In this document: piece after piece, positions 1-7,171 of the stretch
How positions within the stretch are numbered: position 1 is the first letter of the stretch
How the letters are laid out: every line of letters begins with the position of its first letter
Assembly (NCBI GenBank): GCA_025354965.1
Contig: JANXLW010000095.1
Location: 1-9,467, forward strand
Source of the DNA: Betaproteobacteria bacterium
GTDB taxonomy: Bacteria; Pseudomonadota; Gammaproteobacteria; Burkholderiales; Burkholderiaceae_C
Length of the DNA: 9,467 bases
Direction of reading: 5' to 3'
The notes under the pieces: generated by a model
What the model saw: only the letters and a program-made list of their open reading frames with translations
What the model was told of the DNA's origin: nothing
The model's database searches: none
Program-made: the position numbers and the translations under genes

Positions 1-431
1 ATGTCCAGGCCCTGCGAGCGTGCCACGTCGGCCATGTTGAGTGCGACCATCATCGGGCGGCCGAGCTTCTTCAGCTCCAGCACCAGCCGCAGGTTCATGC
101 GCAAATTGGTCGCATCCACCACCGCCACAATCAGATCGGGCGCATCTTCTCCGGCACGCCGGCCCTGCAGCACCTCCAGCATGACCTGTTCATCCGGCGT
201 GGCCGGAGTCAAACTATAAGCGCCCGGCAAATCGACCACCGACACCATCTGACCATTGCGCAGACGCGCCATACCGACCTTGCGCTCAACGGTGACGCCC
301 GCGTAATTGGCAACCTTCTGGCGCGCACCGGTCAGCAGATTGAACAATGCGGTTTTGCCGCAATTGGGGTTTCCTACCAGCGCAATGCTTCTGATGTCGA
401 CGAAAAGACGGGCTGCCGCGGTGTTGGACAT
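1..431 (-). CDS. feoB: Ferrous iron transporter FeoB, N-terminal GTPase part (truncated by window edge)
   Basis: FeoB is the inner-membrane Fe(II) permease, with a cytosolic N-terminal G-protein domain that gates transport. Only the first 143 codons are in the window, read from the ATG at 431-429; the membrane domain lies beyond the left edge. The GTPase motifs are clear: G1 P-loop GNPNCGKT at residues 20-27, the G2 threonine in NYAGVTVER (about residue 47), G3 DLPG at 67-70 followed by AYSL as is typical of FeoB, and G4 NMAD at 132-135. The start sits 7 nt after the feoA stop, so the two are co-transcribed and probably translationally coupled; no strong separate Shine-Dalgarno is seen. Identification is very secure for the visible part, and nothing looks broken. 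Confidence 0.96.
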   Translation of the reverse strand, partial: MSNTAAARLFVDIRSIALVGNPNCGKTALFNLLTGARQKVANYAGVTVERKVGMARLRNGQMVSVVDLPGAYSLTPATPDEQVMLEVLQGRRAGEDAPDLIVAVVDATNLRMNLRLVLELKKLGRPMMVALNMADVARSQGLD

Positions 432-438
432 GAGAGCT

Positions 439-696
439 TCAAACGGCGCAAGCTTCAAGACATTGAACTTCAATGCACTGCGCTTCCAGCAGGCGCAGTG
501 CAAACAGCGTTTCGCCCACCTGCACGGCCAGCGGCTCACGGCCGCCGGGGCCGCGCCTCAGCATTCGAACCGGCTCACCCGCAATAAAACCCAACTCACC
601 CAGGCGGCGCAAAGTGGCAGCACCGACCTCTGCAGAACCAGATACCACACGTTCAACCAAAGCGTGCGACCCTTTCGGGAGTTGAGACAAAAGCAT
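439..696 (-). CDS. feoA: Ferrous iron transport accessory protein FeoA
   Basis: Small 85-residue cytosolic protein with the SH3-like beta-barrel fold of FeoA, which is needed for FeoB-mediated Fe(II) uptake. Family features are the opening LSQLPKGSHALVERV, the central RRLGELGFIAGEPVRMLRR segment (the characteristic L..LG..G...V pattern) and the closing GETLFALRLLEAQCIEV, matching the usual end in which the chain returns to a barrel strand. The length is normal for stand-alone FeoA (75-90 residues). The ATG at 696-694 has a modest AAGG-type ribosome-binding site about 9 nt upstream. It is the first gene of the feoAB operon, preceded by a recognisable promoter and Fur-like palindrome. No FeoC is visible, which is usual outside gamma-proteobacteria. 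Confidence 0.93.
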   Translation of the reverse strand: MLLSQLPKGSHALVERVVSGSAEVGAATLRRLGELGFIAGEPVRMLRRGPGGREPLAVQVGETLFALRLLEAQCIEVQCLEACAV

Positions 697-738
697 GAAA
701 CCAGCCTTGAAAAGTGACGAAAATGACCGGGTGGTCAG

Positions 739-769
739 ATTCTAAATGAGATTCTATCGCATTTAGAAT
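739..769. promoter_or_regulatory. Fur-box-like operator of feoAB (31-bp palindrome)
   Basis: Two perfect 10-bp inverted arms, ATTCTAAATG (739-748) and CATTTAGAAT (760-769), flank an 11-nt centre at 754. The inner 21 bp (744-764) match the classic Fur-type sequence AAATGAGAATCATTCTCATTT (my recollection of a consensus-like site) at 17 of 21 positions by eye. It overlaps the predicted feoA -10 element, the expected position for Fur/Fe(II) repression. The palindrome is seen directly; assignment to Fur is inferred from the match plus the feo context. Confidence 0.75.
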
Positions 770-778
770 ACTTGACAA
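751..778 (-). promoter_or_regulatory. Predicted sigma-70 promoter of feoAB
   Basis: On the minus strand, TTGTCA (773-778, 5 of 6 to the -35 consensus) is followed by a 16-nt spacer and TAGAAT (751-756, 5 of 6 to the -10 consensus). Transcription would start near 744, giving a leader of about 48 nt before the feoA ATG. The Fur-like palindrome covers the -10. A second TAGAAT at 739-744 on the same strand is an alternative -10 with poorer geometry. Confidence 0.65.
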
Positions 779-848
779 ACGCGCTGGTAAAGGTAATTTC
801 ATCCCCGGCGATAGCGCCGCAGGACGCATTGGCCTGAGATTGCGCCGA

Positions 849-2582
849 TTAGCCGGTCACTTTTCGCAACAGGGCGCGGCTCACGGCGCGTGCTTTCTGG
901 GTCAAGGTGAAACGCTGGAAGTTGGTTTTCATCGCACCATCGGTGAATGCGGTGTGTTTGCTGTAATCAATGGTGACTTCGACGATCACAGGCTGACCGG
1001 TCTTCGCAACGGCGTTAGCGGCAGCGATTCTCTGGTCAAGTTCACCGTCGCGATCAATCCGGAAATAGGCTGCCCCCACAGCCCTGGCCACACCGTCAAG
1101 TAGTACCGGTGCCAACACCGTACACGGTTTGCGGTTGTACGGAACCTGCTGCACCTGGGCAATTTGCGACAGTTCGCCGTCGCAAAAAACGTAGTACACC
1201 ACGCCCAGCCGGTACTGCGTGGCGGTGACGATTTCCATGCACGTCATGCGAAAACAACCGTCACCCACGATGCAATTCACCGGCATGTCGGGTCGCGCCA
1301 GTTTGGCGCCGATCGCGGCCGGGACTGAATAGCCCATGGCATTGAAGTCGGTCGGGACGATGGCCGACTTGGCGCTGAGAATGGGCATCAGCTCGGCGGT
1401 CAGGTAAGTGTGATTGCCGTCGTCCACCACGGTCACGGCCTCGGGTGGATTGGCCGCACGCAGTGCGTCAAAAAAGCGTGCCGGATTGACCCGCCCCTTG
1501 CTGTTATGTGAGTACCAGCTTTCGCGGTAAGCTACTTTATCAGCAGCAATACGCCCCTGCAACGCAGTGTTCTCAGTCTGCGCAGGCATGGTTTTGCGCA
1601 GGGCCGCCAGCAGTTGCGGCAGCACCACACGGGCATCACCCGCAATGGCCACCTGCGCCGGGTAATTTGCGTTCAGCGCCTGCGGATTGATGTCGATGTG
1701 AATCAACCGGGTCGGCACCGTGACGCCAAAACTGCCGGTCGCAATTTCACCAAAGCGGGTGCCGATGGCCAGCATCACGTCACAGTCGGCAAACGCGTTG
1801 CGTGCCGCCGGTACCGCTGCCGGGCCAAAGCCAAAACCCACGTGCAACGGGTGACTGGCCGGGAACATCGAGAAACCCTGCAGCGTGGTGGAGACCGGCG
1901 CTTGCACATGCTCCGCCAGCGCGGTAACGTCCGCCAGGCAATCGCGCGCACCCCAACCGATAAAGAAGCCGGGATGTTTGGCACTTTTTAGCAATACCAC
2001 CGCCGCATCAATTTGGCTACTGTCGGCCGGCGCGGGCAAAGCGGGCGGCACCCAAAGCGGCAAATCGCCCACCTCTTCAGGGAACAATTGCAGGTTGGCT
2101 GGCAGCTCGATGAACACCGGTCCCGGCTCGCCGGTGGTGGCGGTCCGATAGGCTTCAAACAGTGTCGGAACAATATCAACGTGGCGTTCGATCAGGTAAG
2201 TGGCCTTGGTGATGCCGCTCATGAACTTGTGCAGATCCATCTGGTGCAATTGGAACTTCCAGGGAATGTCGGTGCGCACTCCGCCGCAAATCACCAGCAT
2301 CGGCACACCGTCCAGAAACGCTTCGCCAACGCCGCTGGCGGCGTGGGTCAGTCCGGCGGCCGGTACTACTGCCAGTGTGCCGACGGTGTCGGACAGGCGA
2401 CTCAAACCGTCGGCCATGAAAGCGCCACCGCCCTCGTGAGTGACCAGCATCGGCGTGATTGTTTCCGAATTGTTGAGCTCGTCGTACAGCTCGGTGTTTT
2501 GCACCCCTGGTATGCCAAAGGTGTAGCGAATTCCAAGTTGCTCCAGGGCATAACGAGCCAGCCAGGCGCCGGTTTTTTTCAT
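849..2582 (-). CDS. ThDP-dependent enzyme, acetolactate-synthase-large-subunit-like (function unassigned)
   Basis: A 577-residue member of the IlvB/COG0028 thiamine-diphosphate superfamily, soluble, with three domains: PYR about 1-165, central nucleotide-fold domain about 190-325, and PP about 370-540, followed by a short tail. Visible hallmarks are FGIPG at 22-26, the catalytic cofactor-activating Glu50 in VTHEGGGAFMADG, a Gln in the HQMD segment (114) where ALS has FQE, GPVFIELPAN at 154-163, and the ThDP/Mg motif opening GDG at 440-442. The motif's usual closing NN is replaced by Cys467-Asp468 (VFCDGEL), so an Asp would be the second metal ligand. The usual GPGxTN loop reads AAGLTH (75-80). 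No small regulatory subunit (ilvN/ilvH) is adjacent, so biosynthetic acetolactate synthase is unlikely. It is last in a four-gene cluster, 26 nt after the FAD dehydrogenase. A carboligase, decarboxylase or C-C lyase in catabolism is the likely class; the substrate is unknown. The start is supported by GAGGAG 9 nt upstream. Confidence 0.85.
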   Translation of the reverse strand: MKKTGAWLARYALEQLGIRYTFGIPGVQNTELYDELNNSETITPMLVTHEGGGAFMADGLSRLSDTVGTLAVVPAAGLTHAASGVGEAFLDGVPMLVICGGVRTDIPWKFQLHQMDLHKFMSGITKATYLIERHVDIVPTLFEAYRTATTGEPGPVFIELPANLQLFPEEVGDLPLWVPPALPAPADSSQIDAAVVLLKSAKHPGFFIGWGARDCLADVTALAEHVQAPVSTTLQGFSMFPASHPLHVGFGFGPAAVPAARNAFADCDVMLAIGTRFGEIATGSFGVTVPTRLIHIDINPQALNANYPAQVAIAGDARVVLPQLLAALRKTMPAQTENTALQGRIAADKVAYRESWYSHNSKGRVNPARFFDALRAANPPEAVTVVDDGNHTYLTAELMPILSAKSAIVPTDFNAMGYSVPAAIGAKLARPDMPVNCIVGDGCFRMTCMEIVTATQYRLGVVYYVFCDGELSQIAQVQQVPYNRKPCTVLAPVLLDGVARAVGAAYFRIDRDGELDQRIAAANAVAKTGQPVIVEVTIDYSKHTAFTDGAMKTNFQRFTLTQKARAVSRALLRKVTG

Positions 2583-2591
2583 GATGTCTGT

Positions 2592-2597
2592 CTCCTC
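2592..2597 (-). promoter_or_regulatory. Strong ribosome-binding site of the ThDP enzyme gene
   Basis: GAGGAG on the minus strand, ending 9 nt before the ATG at 2582-2580, in the 26-nt gap after the upstream gene's stop. It fixes the start of the ThDP enzyme and shows that the gene is translated independently within the operon. Confidence 0.8.
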
Positions 2598-2608
2598 AAA
2601 TTTCCGAA

Positions 2609-4231
2609 TCAGATGTCCAGCAGGGTGCGCCGCGCGATGGAGGCCGCTGCAGCGCGCGCGGTCAACACACAGCCGCCCAGGAATGTGCCTTCCAATGCGC
2701 GCAGGCCATGCACCCCGCCACCGCCAAAACCGGCTGCTTCACCAATCGCAAACAAGCCGGGGATGGGCTGCCCGACTGCGTCCAGCGCACGGCTTTGCAG
2801 ATCGGTCTGGATGCCACCCAGGCTCTTGCGACTGATCACAAATTCACGAATGGCTATCAGCGGCATTGCCTTGGCATCCACAATGGGCTGGCTGGCGCAG
2901 GTCCGAATCTTGTCACCCGAATAGCCCCGGGTATAGGCAATGCGACGCAGTTGTTCGTCGTTGCGAAACTTGGGCTTCAGGCGCACCTGGGCATCAAAAC
3001 GCGATACCGCCTGCTCCAGTGCGGCCAGTTGCACCGCATCGTCTCCCTGCAGGGCGTTCATTTTGTCGACCAGTTCGGGCAGGCTTTGCGCCACACAGAC
3101 ATCCTTGCAGTTGTCCACCAGTGTGCGCACCAGCCAGCGGTTGCCGAAGAGCAGGTCACGCACAAAGGCACCCCACTTTTGGTCGCGAATGCTCGGGTTG
3201 TGCGATGAACCCGACACCGCCAGTTCCTTCAAGGCAATCTTGTGGTTGAGCACTTGCCAGGAGTAGCCGCCCGGCTGACGGCAAATTTGCGTCACCAGAT
3301 CGCGCGTGTCAAAGCCAGTCACCAGTGGTTGCGGCCCGATGCGCTCGCCTTTGGCATTTAGCCACAAAGCGGATTTTGGTGGCACCAGGCTCAAACCGGC
3401 ATGCGGTTTGCTCGACGCATAGTGGTGCACACCAGCGGCGTAGTTCCACATCTTGTCCAGGTGGGTCAGTTGCGCACCTGCAGCCTGCGCCGCGTCATGC
3501 AGGCGGCCATCGGCGTACTGATGCGAGCCGTTCAGGATGGTTTGTGGCACAGGCTGCCAATCGGCATGCCAGTTGGCGCGCACCCGGTCGATGCTGCCGT
3601 TGATGCCGCCGGCCGCAATCACCACCACGTCGGCACGTTCCTCAAACGGGTTGCCGTCGCGCTGACCGACGCCATGGCAACCGACCACGCGACCGTCCTG
3701 GCTCAGCAGCCCCTCCACGCGCTGGTCGAACCGCAGCACCAACCGCCCGCTTTGCAAATACTGCTGCAAATGCCCAATCAGGAGGGTCACCAGCTTCTCG
3801 CCGGTGCCCCACACCAGATGAAAACGTGGCACCGAGTTGCCCGGTGTGAACTGGCCGCGTTCAACCCAGTGCGGTACCGGAAAATACTTCACTCCCTTAC
3901 CGCGCAACCACCAGTACATGTGCTGCGTGCAATGTGTCACGTAAGCTTGCGCCCAACGACGCGGCCAGTGCGCATCCGGTGAAAACTCGGCAAACGAATG
4001 CCAGTCGGCCAGCGCCAGTGCGACACTGTCCCGCGCCCCGGCACGGCGTTGCTCAGGCGTATCCACGGCAAACATGCCGCCCATGCTTTCACGGGCCAGG
4101 CCACCGAATTTTTCCGGCTGATCACGGTCCAGCATGAGCACCCGGCGCCCCTGTTCCAGCAGTTCCAATGCGCAAACAATACCGGCGATACCGGCGCCGA
4201 CTATGACCACCTCGGCTGTCTGTGTTGGCAT
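2609..4231 (-). CDS. FAD-binding dehydrogenase, 3-ketosteroid-dehydrogenase/fumarate-reductase fold (COG3573-like)
   Basis: A flavoprotein of about 540 residues with FAD_binding_2 architecture. Numbering here counts from the upstream ATG at 4234. The N-terminal Rossmann motif is GAGIAG (13-18), with acidic Asp36 at the end of the second strand to bind the FAD ribose, then the substrate-domain junction GGLARESMGGMF (about 44-55). The C-terminus carries the second FAD contact, FAIGEAAGFGGGGVHG (about 495-510), followed by LRALEGTFLGGC. Together these match the 'predicted oxidoreductase' COG3573 family rather than succinate dehydrogenase. No signal peptide or membrane segment is apparent, so it is probably cytosolic. 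A desaturating or dehydrogenating role on a cyclic ketone or acid is plausible but the substrate cannot be read from sequence. Two adjacent ATGs exist (4234 and 4231); GAGGAGA ends 1-2 nt before the first and about 5 nt before the second, so 4231 is preferred. The gene lies 14-17 nt after the tetR stop and 26 nt before the ThDP gene. Confidence 0.86.
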   Translation of the reverse strand: MPTQTAEVVIVGAGIAGIVCALELLEQGRRVLMLDRDQPEKFGGLARESMGGMFAVDTPEQRRAGARDSVALALADWHSFAEFSPDAHWPRRWAQAYVTHCTQHMYWWLRGKGVKYFPVPHWVERGQFTPGNSVPRFHLVWGTGEKLVTLLIGHLQQYLQSGRLVLRFDQRVEGLLSQDGRVVGCHGVGQRDGNPFEERADVVVIAAGGINGSIDRVRANWHADWQPVPQTILNGSHQYADGRLHDAAQAAGAQLTHLDKMWNYAAGVHHYASSKPHAGLSLVPPKSALWLNAKGERIGPQPLVTGFDTRDLVTQICRQPGGYSWQVLNHKIALKELAVSGSSHNPSIRDQKWGAFVRDLLFGNRWLVRTLVDNCKDVCVAQSLPELVDKMNALQGDDAVQLAALEQAVSRFDAQVRLKPKFRNDEQLRRIAYTRGYSGDKIRTCASQPIVDAKAMPLIAIREFVISRKSLGGIQTDLQSRALDAVGQPIPGLFAIGEAAGFGGGGVHGLRALEGTFLGGCVLTARAAAASIARRTLLDI

Positions 4232-4235
4232 CATG

Positions 4236-4242
4236 TCTCCTC
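4236..4242 (-). promoter_or_regulatory. Ribosome-binding site deciding the start of the FAD dehydrogenase
   Basis: GAGGAGA on the minus strand lies immediately before tandem ATG codons at 4234-4232 and 4231-4229. Spacing to the first ATG is too short for efficient initiation and about right for the second, so the second is preferred, removing one Met. Confidence 0.65.
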
Positions 4243-4248
4243 TGTTGA

Positions 4249-4911
4249 TCAGCTATCCAGCAAACCGCAGCCGCGAAGAATCAGCGACACCACATGCTCG
4301 GTGGCACGGGCGTAATCTTGCGCGCTCAACTGGGGGCGGCCCAACACCGCGCTCACCTGAACGTCAAAGTCGGCATAGGTCTGCGTCGCTGCCCAGATGG
4401 TGAAAAACAGATGTACCGGGTCTACCGGTGCCATGCGCCCGGTGCCAATCCAGTCGTTGATTACGGCGACCTTGACCATTACCAGTTGCCGCAGCTCTGT
4501 GCCCAGCAGGGTTTTCAGCATGGGGGCGCCATGCAGTAATTCGTTGGCAAACACCTTGGAGGCGTGCGGCCGTTGCGCTGACAGTGCCATTTTGGCTCGG
4601 ATATATTGCTCAATCGCCGCTTTCGGGTCGGCCTTGGGCGTAATGCCATTGGTAGGCACCAGCCAATCCTCCAGCGTGCGCGCCAGCACGGTACGGTAAA
4701 GCTCCTGCTTGGAGCCAAAGTAGTAGTGCAGATTGGCCTTGGGCAAACCCGAGGCTTCAGCGATCGCCGCCATGGTGGCACCGCCGAAGCCAGCGCCGGC
4801 AAACACGCGCTCGGCAGCGGCCAATATAAGGGCTTCATTGGCCTGGCGAATCTGGCCCTTTGATGCCTCCTCAGTGGCATCCGTCGATTTGCTGGTGGAA
4901 AAAGAAATCAT
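4249..4911 (-). CDS. TetR-family transcriptional regulator, RutR-like
   Basis: A 220-residue TetR-type repressor from the ATG at 4911-4909; an in-frame TTG three codons upstream (4920) is a weaker alternative. The N-terminal helix-turn-helix is textbook: ILAAAERVFAGAGFGGATMAAIAEASGLPKANLHYYFGSKQELY, with a recognition helix ending in NLHYYFGSK. The ligand domain has the signatures of E. coli RutR: YIRAKMALSAQRPHASKVFANELLHGAPML, then the APVDPVHLFFTIWAATQTYADFDVQVSAVLG block. Known RutR senses uracil and controls pyrimidine degradation, but no pyrimidine gene is near, so the ligand is probably a substrate or intermediate of the pathway encoded around it. It lies between aacS (gap about 76 nt) and the FAD dehydrogenase (14 nt), so it probably controls this cluster and itself. 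The gap upstream holds a possible -10 TATAAA (minus strand, 4932-4937) without a convincing -35. Confidence 0.9.
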   Translation of the reverse strand: MISFSTSKSTDATEEASKGQIRQANEALILAAAERVFAGAGFGGATMAAIAEASGLPKANLHYYFGSKQELYRTVLARTLEDWLVPTNGITPKADPKAAIEQYIRAKMALSAQRPHASKVFANELLHGAPMLKTLLGTELRQLVMVKVAVINDWIGTGRMAPVDPVHLFFTIWAATQTYADFDVQVSAVLGRPQLSAQDYARATEHVVSLILRGCGLLDS

Positions 4912-4987
4912 GGTGTCCAAAGTACACGTCGTTTATACCCCGCCTTCGGGCCGGCAAACGCAGCGATCTTGATTTTCGATTATTGCC

Positions 4988-7057
4988 TCACTGCCGCGAC
5001 CGGGCCAGCGCGACATACCAGTCCAGACAAGCCGGATTGGCCATCGCTTCACGATTGACCACTTTTTCAATCGGCTGGCCCAGCAACAGTTTCTTGATCG
5101 GCAGCTCCTGCTTTTTGCCTGAAAGCGTGCGCGGAATTTCCGCCACCTGAAAGATCTCGTTTGGCACAAAGCGCGGCGACAAGGCGGTTTTGATGGCTTC
5201 CACAATTTTGCTGCGCACAACATCGTTCAACATCAGTCCCTCGCGCAGCACCACAAACAGCGGCATGTAGCTCTCGCGCCCCAGATATTCGAGATCGACC
5301 ACCATTGAATCCAGCACTTCGGGCAAGGCCTCCACCGCACTGTAGAGCTCGCTGGTACCCATACGCAATCCATACCGGTGGATGGTGGCGTCACTGCGGC
5401 CATAGATGACACAGCCGCCGTTTCGCCCGACCTTGAGCCAATCGCCATGGCGCCAGACGCCGGGGTACATGTCAAAGTAGCTCGACAGGTAGCGCTGATT
5501 GCCCATGTCACCCCAGAAATACAGAGGCATGCTGGGGATCGGCTGACTGCAAACCAGCTCCCCCACTTCATCCGTCACCGGCTCACCCTGCTCGTTCCAG
5601 GCCTGTACGGCACAGCCCAATAACCGGCACTGCATTTCACCGGGTACCAGAGGTAGCTCCCGGTTACCGCCTATGAAGGCACCGCAGAAGTCAGTGCCGC
5701 CAGAAATGTTGCACCACCAGATGTCGCCCCCACGCTCGCCCACACCCGCGCCCTTCAGCTTGCGAAACTGTTCGGTGCCCCAGGCCTCGGCCTCGGCGCT
5801 CAAAGGTGAGCCAGTCGTCCCCAGTGCCCTGATGGTGGACAGGTCGCCACAGGCAGTCAGGTCTACGCCGGTCTTCTGGCAATTGGCATAAAACGCGGCG
5901 CCGGCACCAAAGAAAGTGACCCCCGTCTCGGCTGCAAAGCGCCACAGAGTGGTCCAGTCAGTGGTCACTTTGTTGCCCGCTGCGTCGACGCTGCGACCAC
6001 CGGGACTGCCATCAAATAGACAGCAAGTGGTACCACTAAGCAGGCCACTGAGTTGTGCGTTCCACATCACCCAGCCAGTCGAGCTGTACCAGTGGTAGCG
6101 CTCGCCCAGTGAATTGGGCGCATAGCTGCAACCGATGTCGTTGTGCAGGCACTTTAGAGCCAGCGCCACCAGAACGGTGCCGCCATGGCCGTGCACAATG
6201 GGTTTGGGCAGGCCGGTGGTACCACTGGAATAGACAATCCACAGTGGGTGGTCAAATGGCAGCCAGAGCGGTTCAAATGCCTTGGTTTGGGCGTCATCGC
6301 GGGCTGTAGCCAGCGTGAAGTCGGTGCAACCGGCAAGGTTTTCGCTGCCATTTGCGACCAGTCCCAGATTTTTGTACATGATCACCTGCTGCACCGAGGG
6401 CAGCGCCGCACACAGTTCAGCCACCACGACGCGGCGGTCAAGATCGCGCCCGCCATAGGTCATGCCGTCACAGGCAATCAACACCTTGGGCTCAATCTGC
6501 CTGAAGCGGTCGAGCACCGCGTTGCTGCCCATGTCAGGCGCGCAGATGCTCCACACGCCACCGATGCTGACGGTCGCCAGAAATGCCACCATGGCCTCGG
6601 GAATATTCGGCAAATAGGCAGCGACGCGGTCGCCCGGTTGCACACCCTCGGCCAGCAAGTACAACGCCAGTGAAGCGACCTGGCGGCGCAACTCAGGCCA
6701 GCTCAACTGCCGTGCCGGCTGATCACCCAGCGTTTTTTCATTGTGACTGATGATGGCCGAAAGTCCGGCGGCGTGGGCGGCCGGCGCATGCCGCAGCACC
6801 TGGTGTGCGTAGTTGAACTGTGCCCCGACAAACCACCGGGTATCGGGCATGGGCGCACCGTCGCACACCAAGCCGTGGGGCGTCGGTGAGTGAAGGTCGA
6901 AGTAGTCCCAGATACTTTGCCAGAAAGCGTTCAGATCCGTCGTCGACCAGCGCCACAGTGCGTCGTACGTATCAAACGCGTGGCCACGCTGCTCGCGCAA
7001 CCAGTTTTGATAGAGACGAATCTGGGGAGCGAAGGGGGGCGTTTTAGTTTGAGTCAT
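4988..7057 (-). CDS. aacS: Acetoacetyl-CoA synthetase (acetoacetate-CoA ligase)
   Basis: A 689-residue ANL-superfamily acyl-CoA synthetase that activates acetoacetate (or a similar 3-oxoacid) to its CoA thioester through an acyl-adenylate, in the cytosol. The N-terminal part (WFVGAQFNYAHQVLR, about 75-89) is the Acs/Aacs-specific cap. The P-loop reads YSSGTTGLPKP (276-286). CSYAPNSLGERYHWYSSTGWVMWN (about 310-333) and SGGTD (452-456) follow, then HGDW (538-541), the hinge YGRSDATIHRYGLRMG (552-567) and the catalytic lysine in RTLSGKKQELP (Lys648). The PIVHGHGG and GTSELYSAVE segments favour acetoacetyl-CoA synthetase over acetyl-CoA synthetase. Length is slightly above the usual 650-660, partly from an extra loop near 435-445. 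The ATG at 7057 has no clear Shine-Dalgarno. It is the first gene of the minus-strand cluster and is divergent from the thioesterase gene. A related 3-oxoacid or branched-acid substrate cannot be excluded. Confidence 0.92.
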   Translation of the reverse strand: MTQTKTPPFAPQIRLYQNWLREQRGHAFDTYDALWRWSTTDLNAFWQSIWDYFDLHSPTPHGLVCDGAPMPDTRWFVGAQFNYAHQVLRHAPAAHAAGLSAIISHNEKTLGDQPARQLSWPELRRQVASLALYLLAEGVQPGDRVAAYLPNIPEAMVAFLATVSIGGVWSICAPDMGSNAVLDRFRQIEPKVLIACDGMTYGGRDLDRRVVVAELCAALPSVQQVIMYKNLGLVANGSENLAGCTDFTLATARDDAQTKAFEPLWLPFDHPLWIVYSSGTTGLPKPIVHGHGGTVLVALALKCLHNDIGCSYAPNSLGERYHWYSSTGWVMWNAQLSGLLSGTTCCLFDGSPGGRSVDAAGNKVTTDWTTLWRFAAETGVTFFGAGAAFYANCQKTGVDLTACGDLSTIRALGTTGSPLSAEAEAWGTEQFRKLKGAGVGERGGDIWWCNISGGTDFCGAFIGGNRELPLVPGEMQCRLLGCAVQAWNEQGEPVTDEVGELVCSQPIPSMPLYFWGDMGNQRYLSSYFDMYPGVWRHGDWLKVGRNGGCVIYGRSDATIHRYGLRMGTSELYSAVEALPEVLDSMVVDLEYLGRESYMPLFVVLREGLMLNDVVRSKIVEAIKTALSPRFVPNEIFQVAEIPRTLSGKKQELPIKKLLLGQPIEKVVNREAMANPACLDWYVALARSRQ

Positions 7058-7089
7058 GGGTAAAGGGTAAACCGACTTTAGCTATAAAA

Positions 7090-7117
7090 ATAGTATTGGG
7101 TGACGCCAGCTTGACAA
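7090..7117 (-). promoter_or_regulatory. Predicted promoter of aacS
   Basis: On the minus strand, TTGTCA (7112-7117) is followed by 16 nt and TACTAT (7090-7095, 4 of 6 to the -10 consensus). A start near 7083 would leave a leader of about 26 nt. The -35 box lies in CTTGACAAG (7110-7118), a 9-bp odd palindrome that also gives a consensus TTGACA on the plus strand. Confidence 0.5.
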
Positions 7118-7143
7118 GGACCTATCTCCACTTTGTTTATAGT
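7111..7143 (+). promoter_or_regulatory. Possible promoter of the thioesterase gene (weak)
   Basis: A perfect -35 hexamer TTGACA lies at 7111-7116. The best -10 candidate, TATAGT (7138-7143), is 21 nt away, longer than the usual 16-18, so the pairing is doubtful. The position between two divergent genes supports a promoter here. This box would be shared back-to-back with the aacS -35. Confidence 0.3.
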
Positions 7144-7171
7144 CAGCGAAACTTTTTTGCTTGGACATTTG

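Noticed and set aside
806..819. Hairpin CGGCG-ATAG-CGCCG after the ThDP gene as a terminator
   Set aside because: The stem is only 5 bp and no T-run follows in the direction of transcription, so termination cannot be claimed.
849..2582. Calling the ThDP gene biosynthetic acetolactate synthase (ilvB)
   Set aside because: No small subunit is adjacent, the NN of the ThDP motif is missing, and the neighbours are catabolic in character.
2013..2924. A 303-codon plus-strand open frame spanning the ThDP and FAD gene boundary
   Set aside because: It runs antisense through two well-supported genes, has no recognisable domain, and high-GC sequence gives such shadow frames freely.
4931..4937. GTTTATA shared between the tetR upstream gap and the aacS/thioesterase region (7135-7141) as a regulator half-site
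   Set aside because: A 7-mer shared by two short AT-rich regions is expected by chance, and at each site it overlaps a possible -10 element.
7133..7171. An upstream TTG start that would extend the thioesterase by 13 residues
   Set aside because: The extension lies over the likely promoter region and the ATG at 7172 matches the MIWKR start of known family members.
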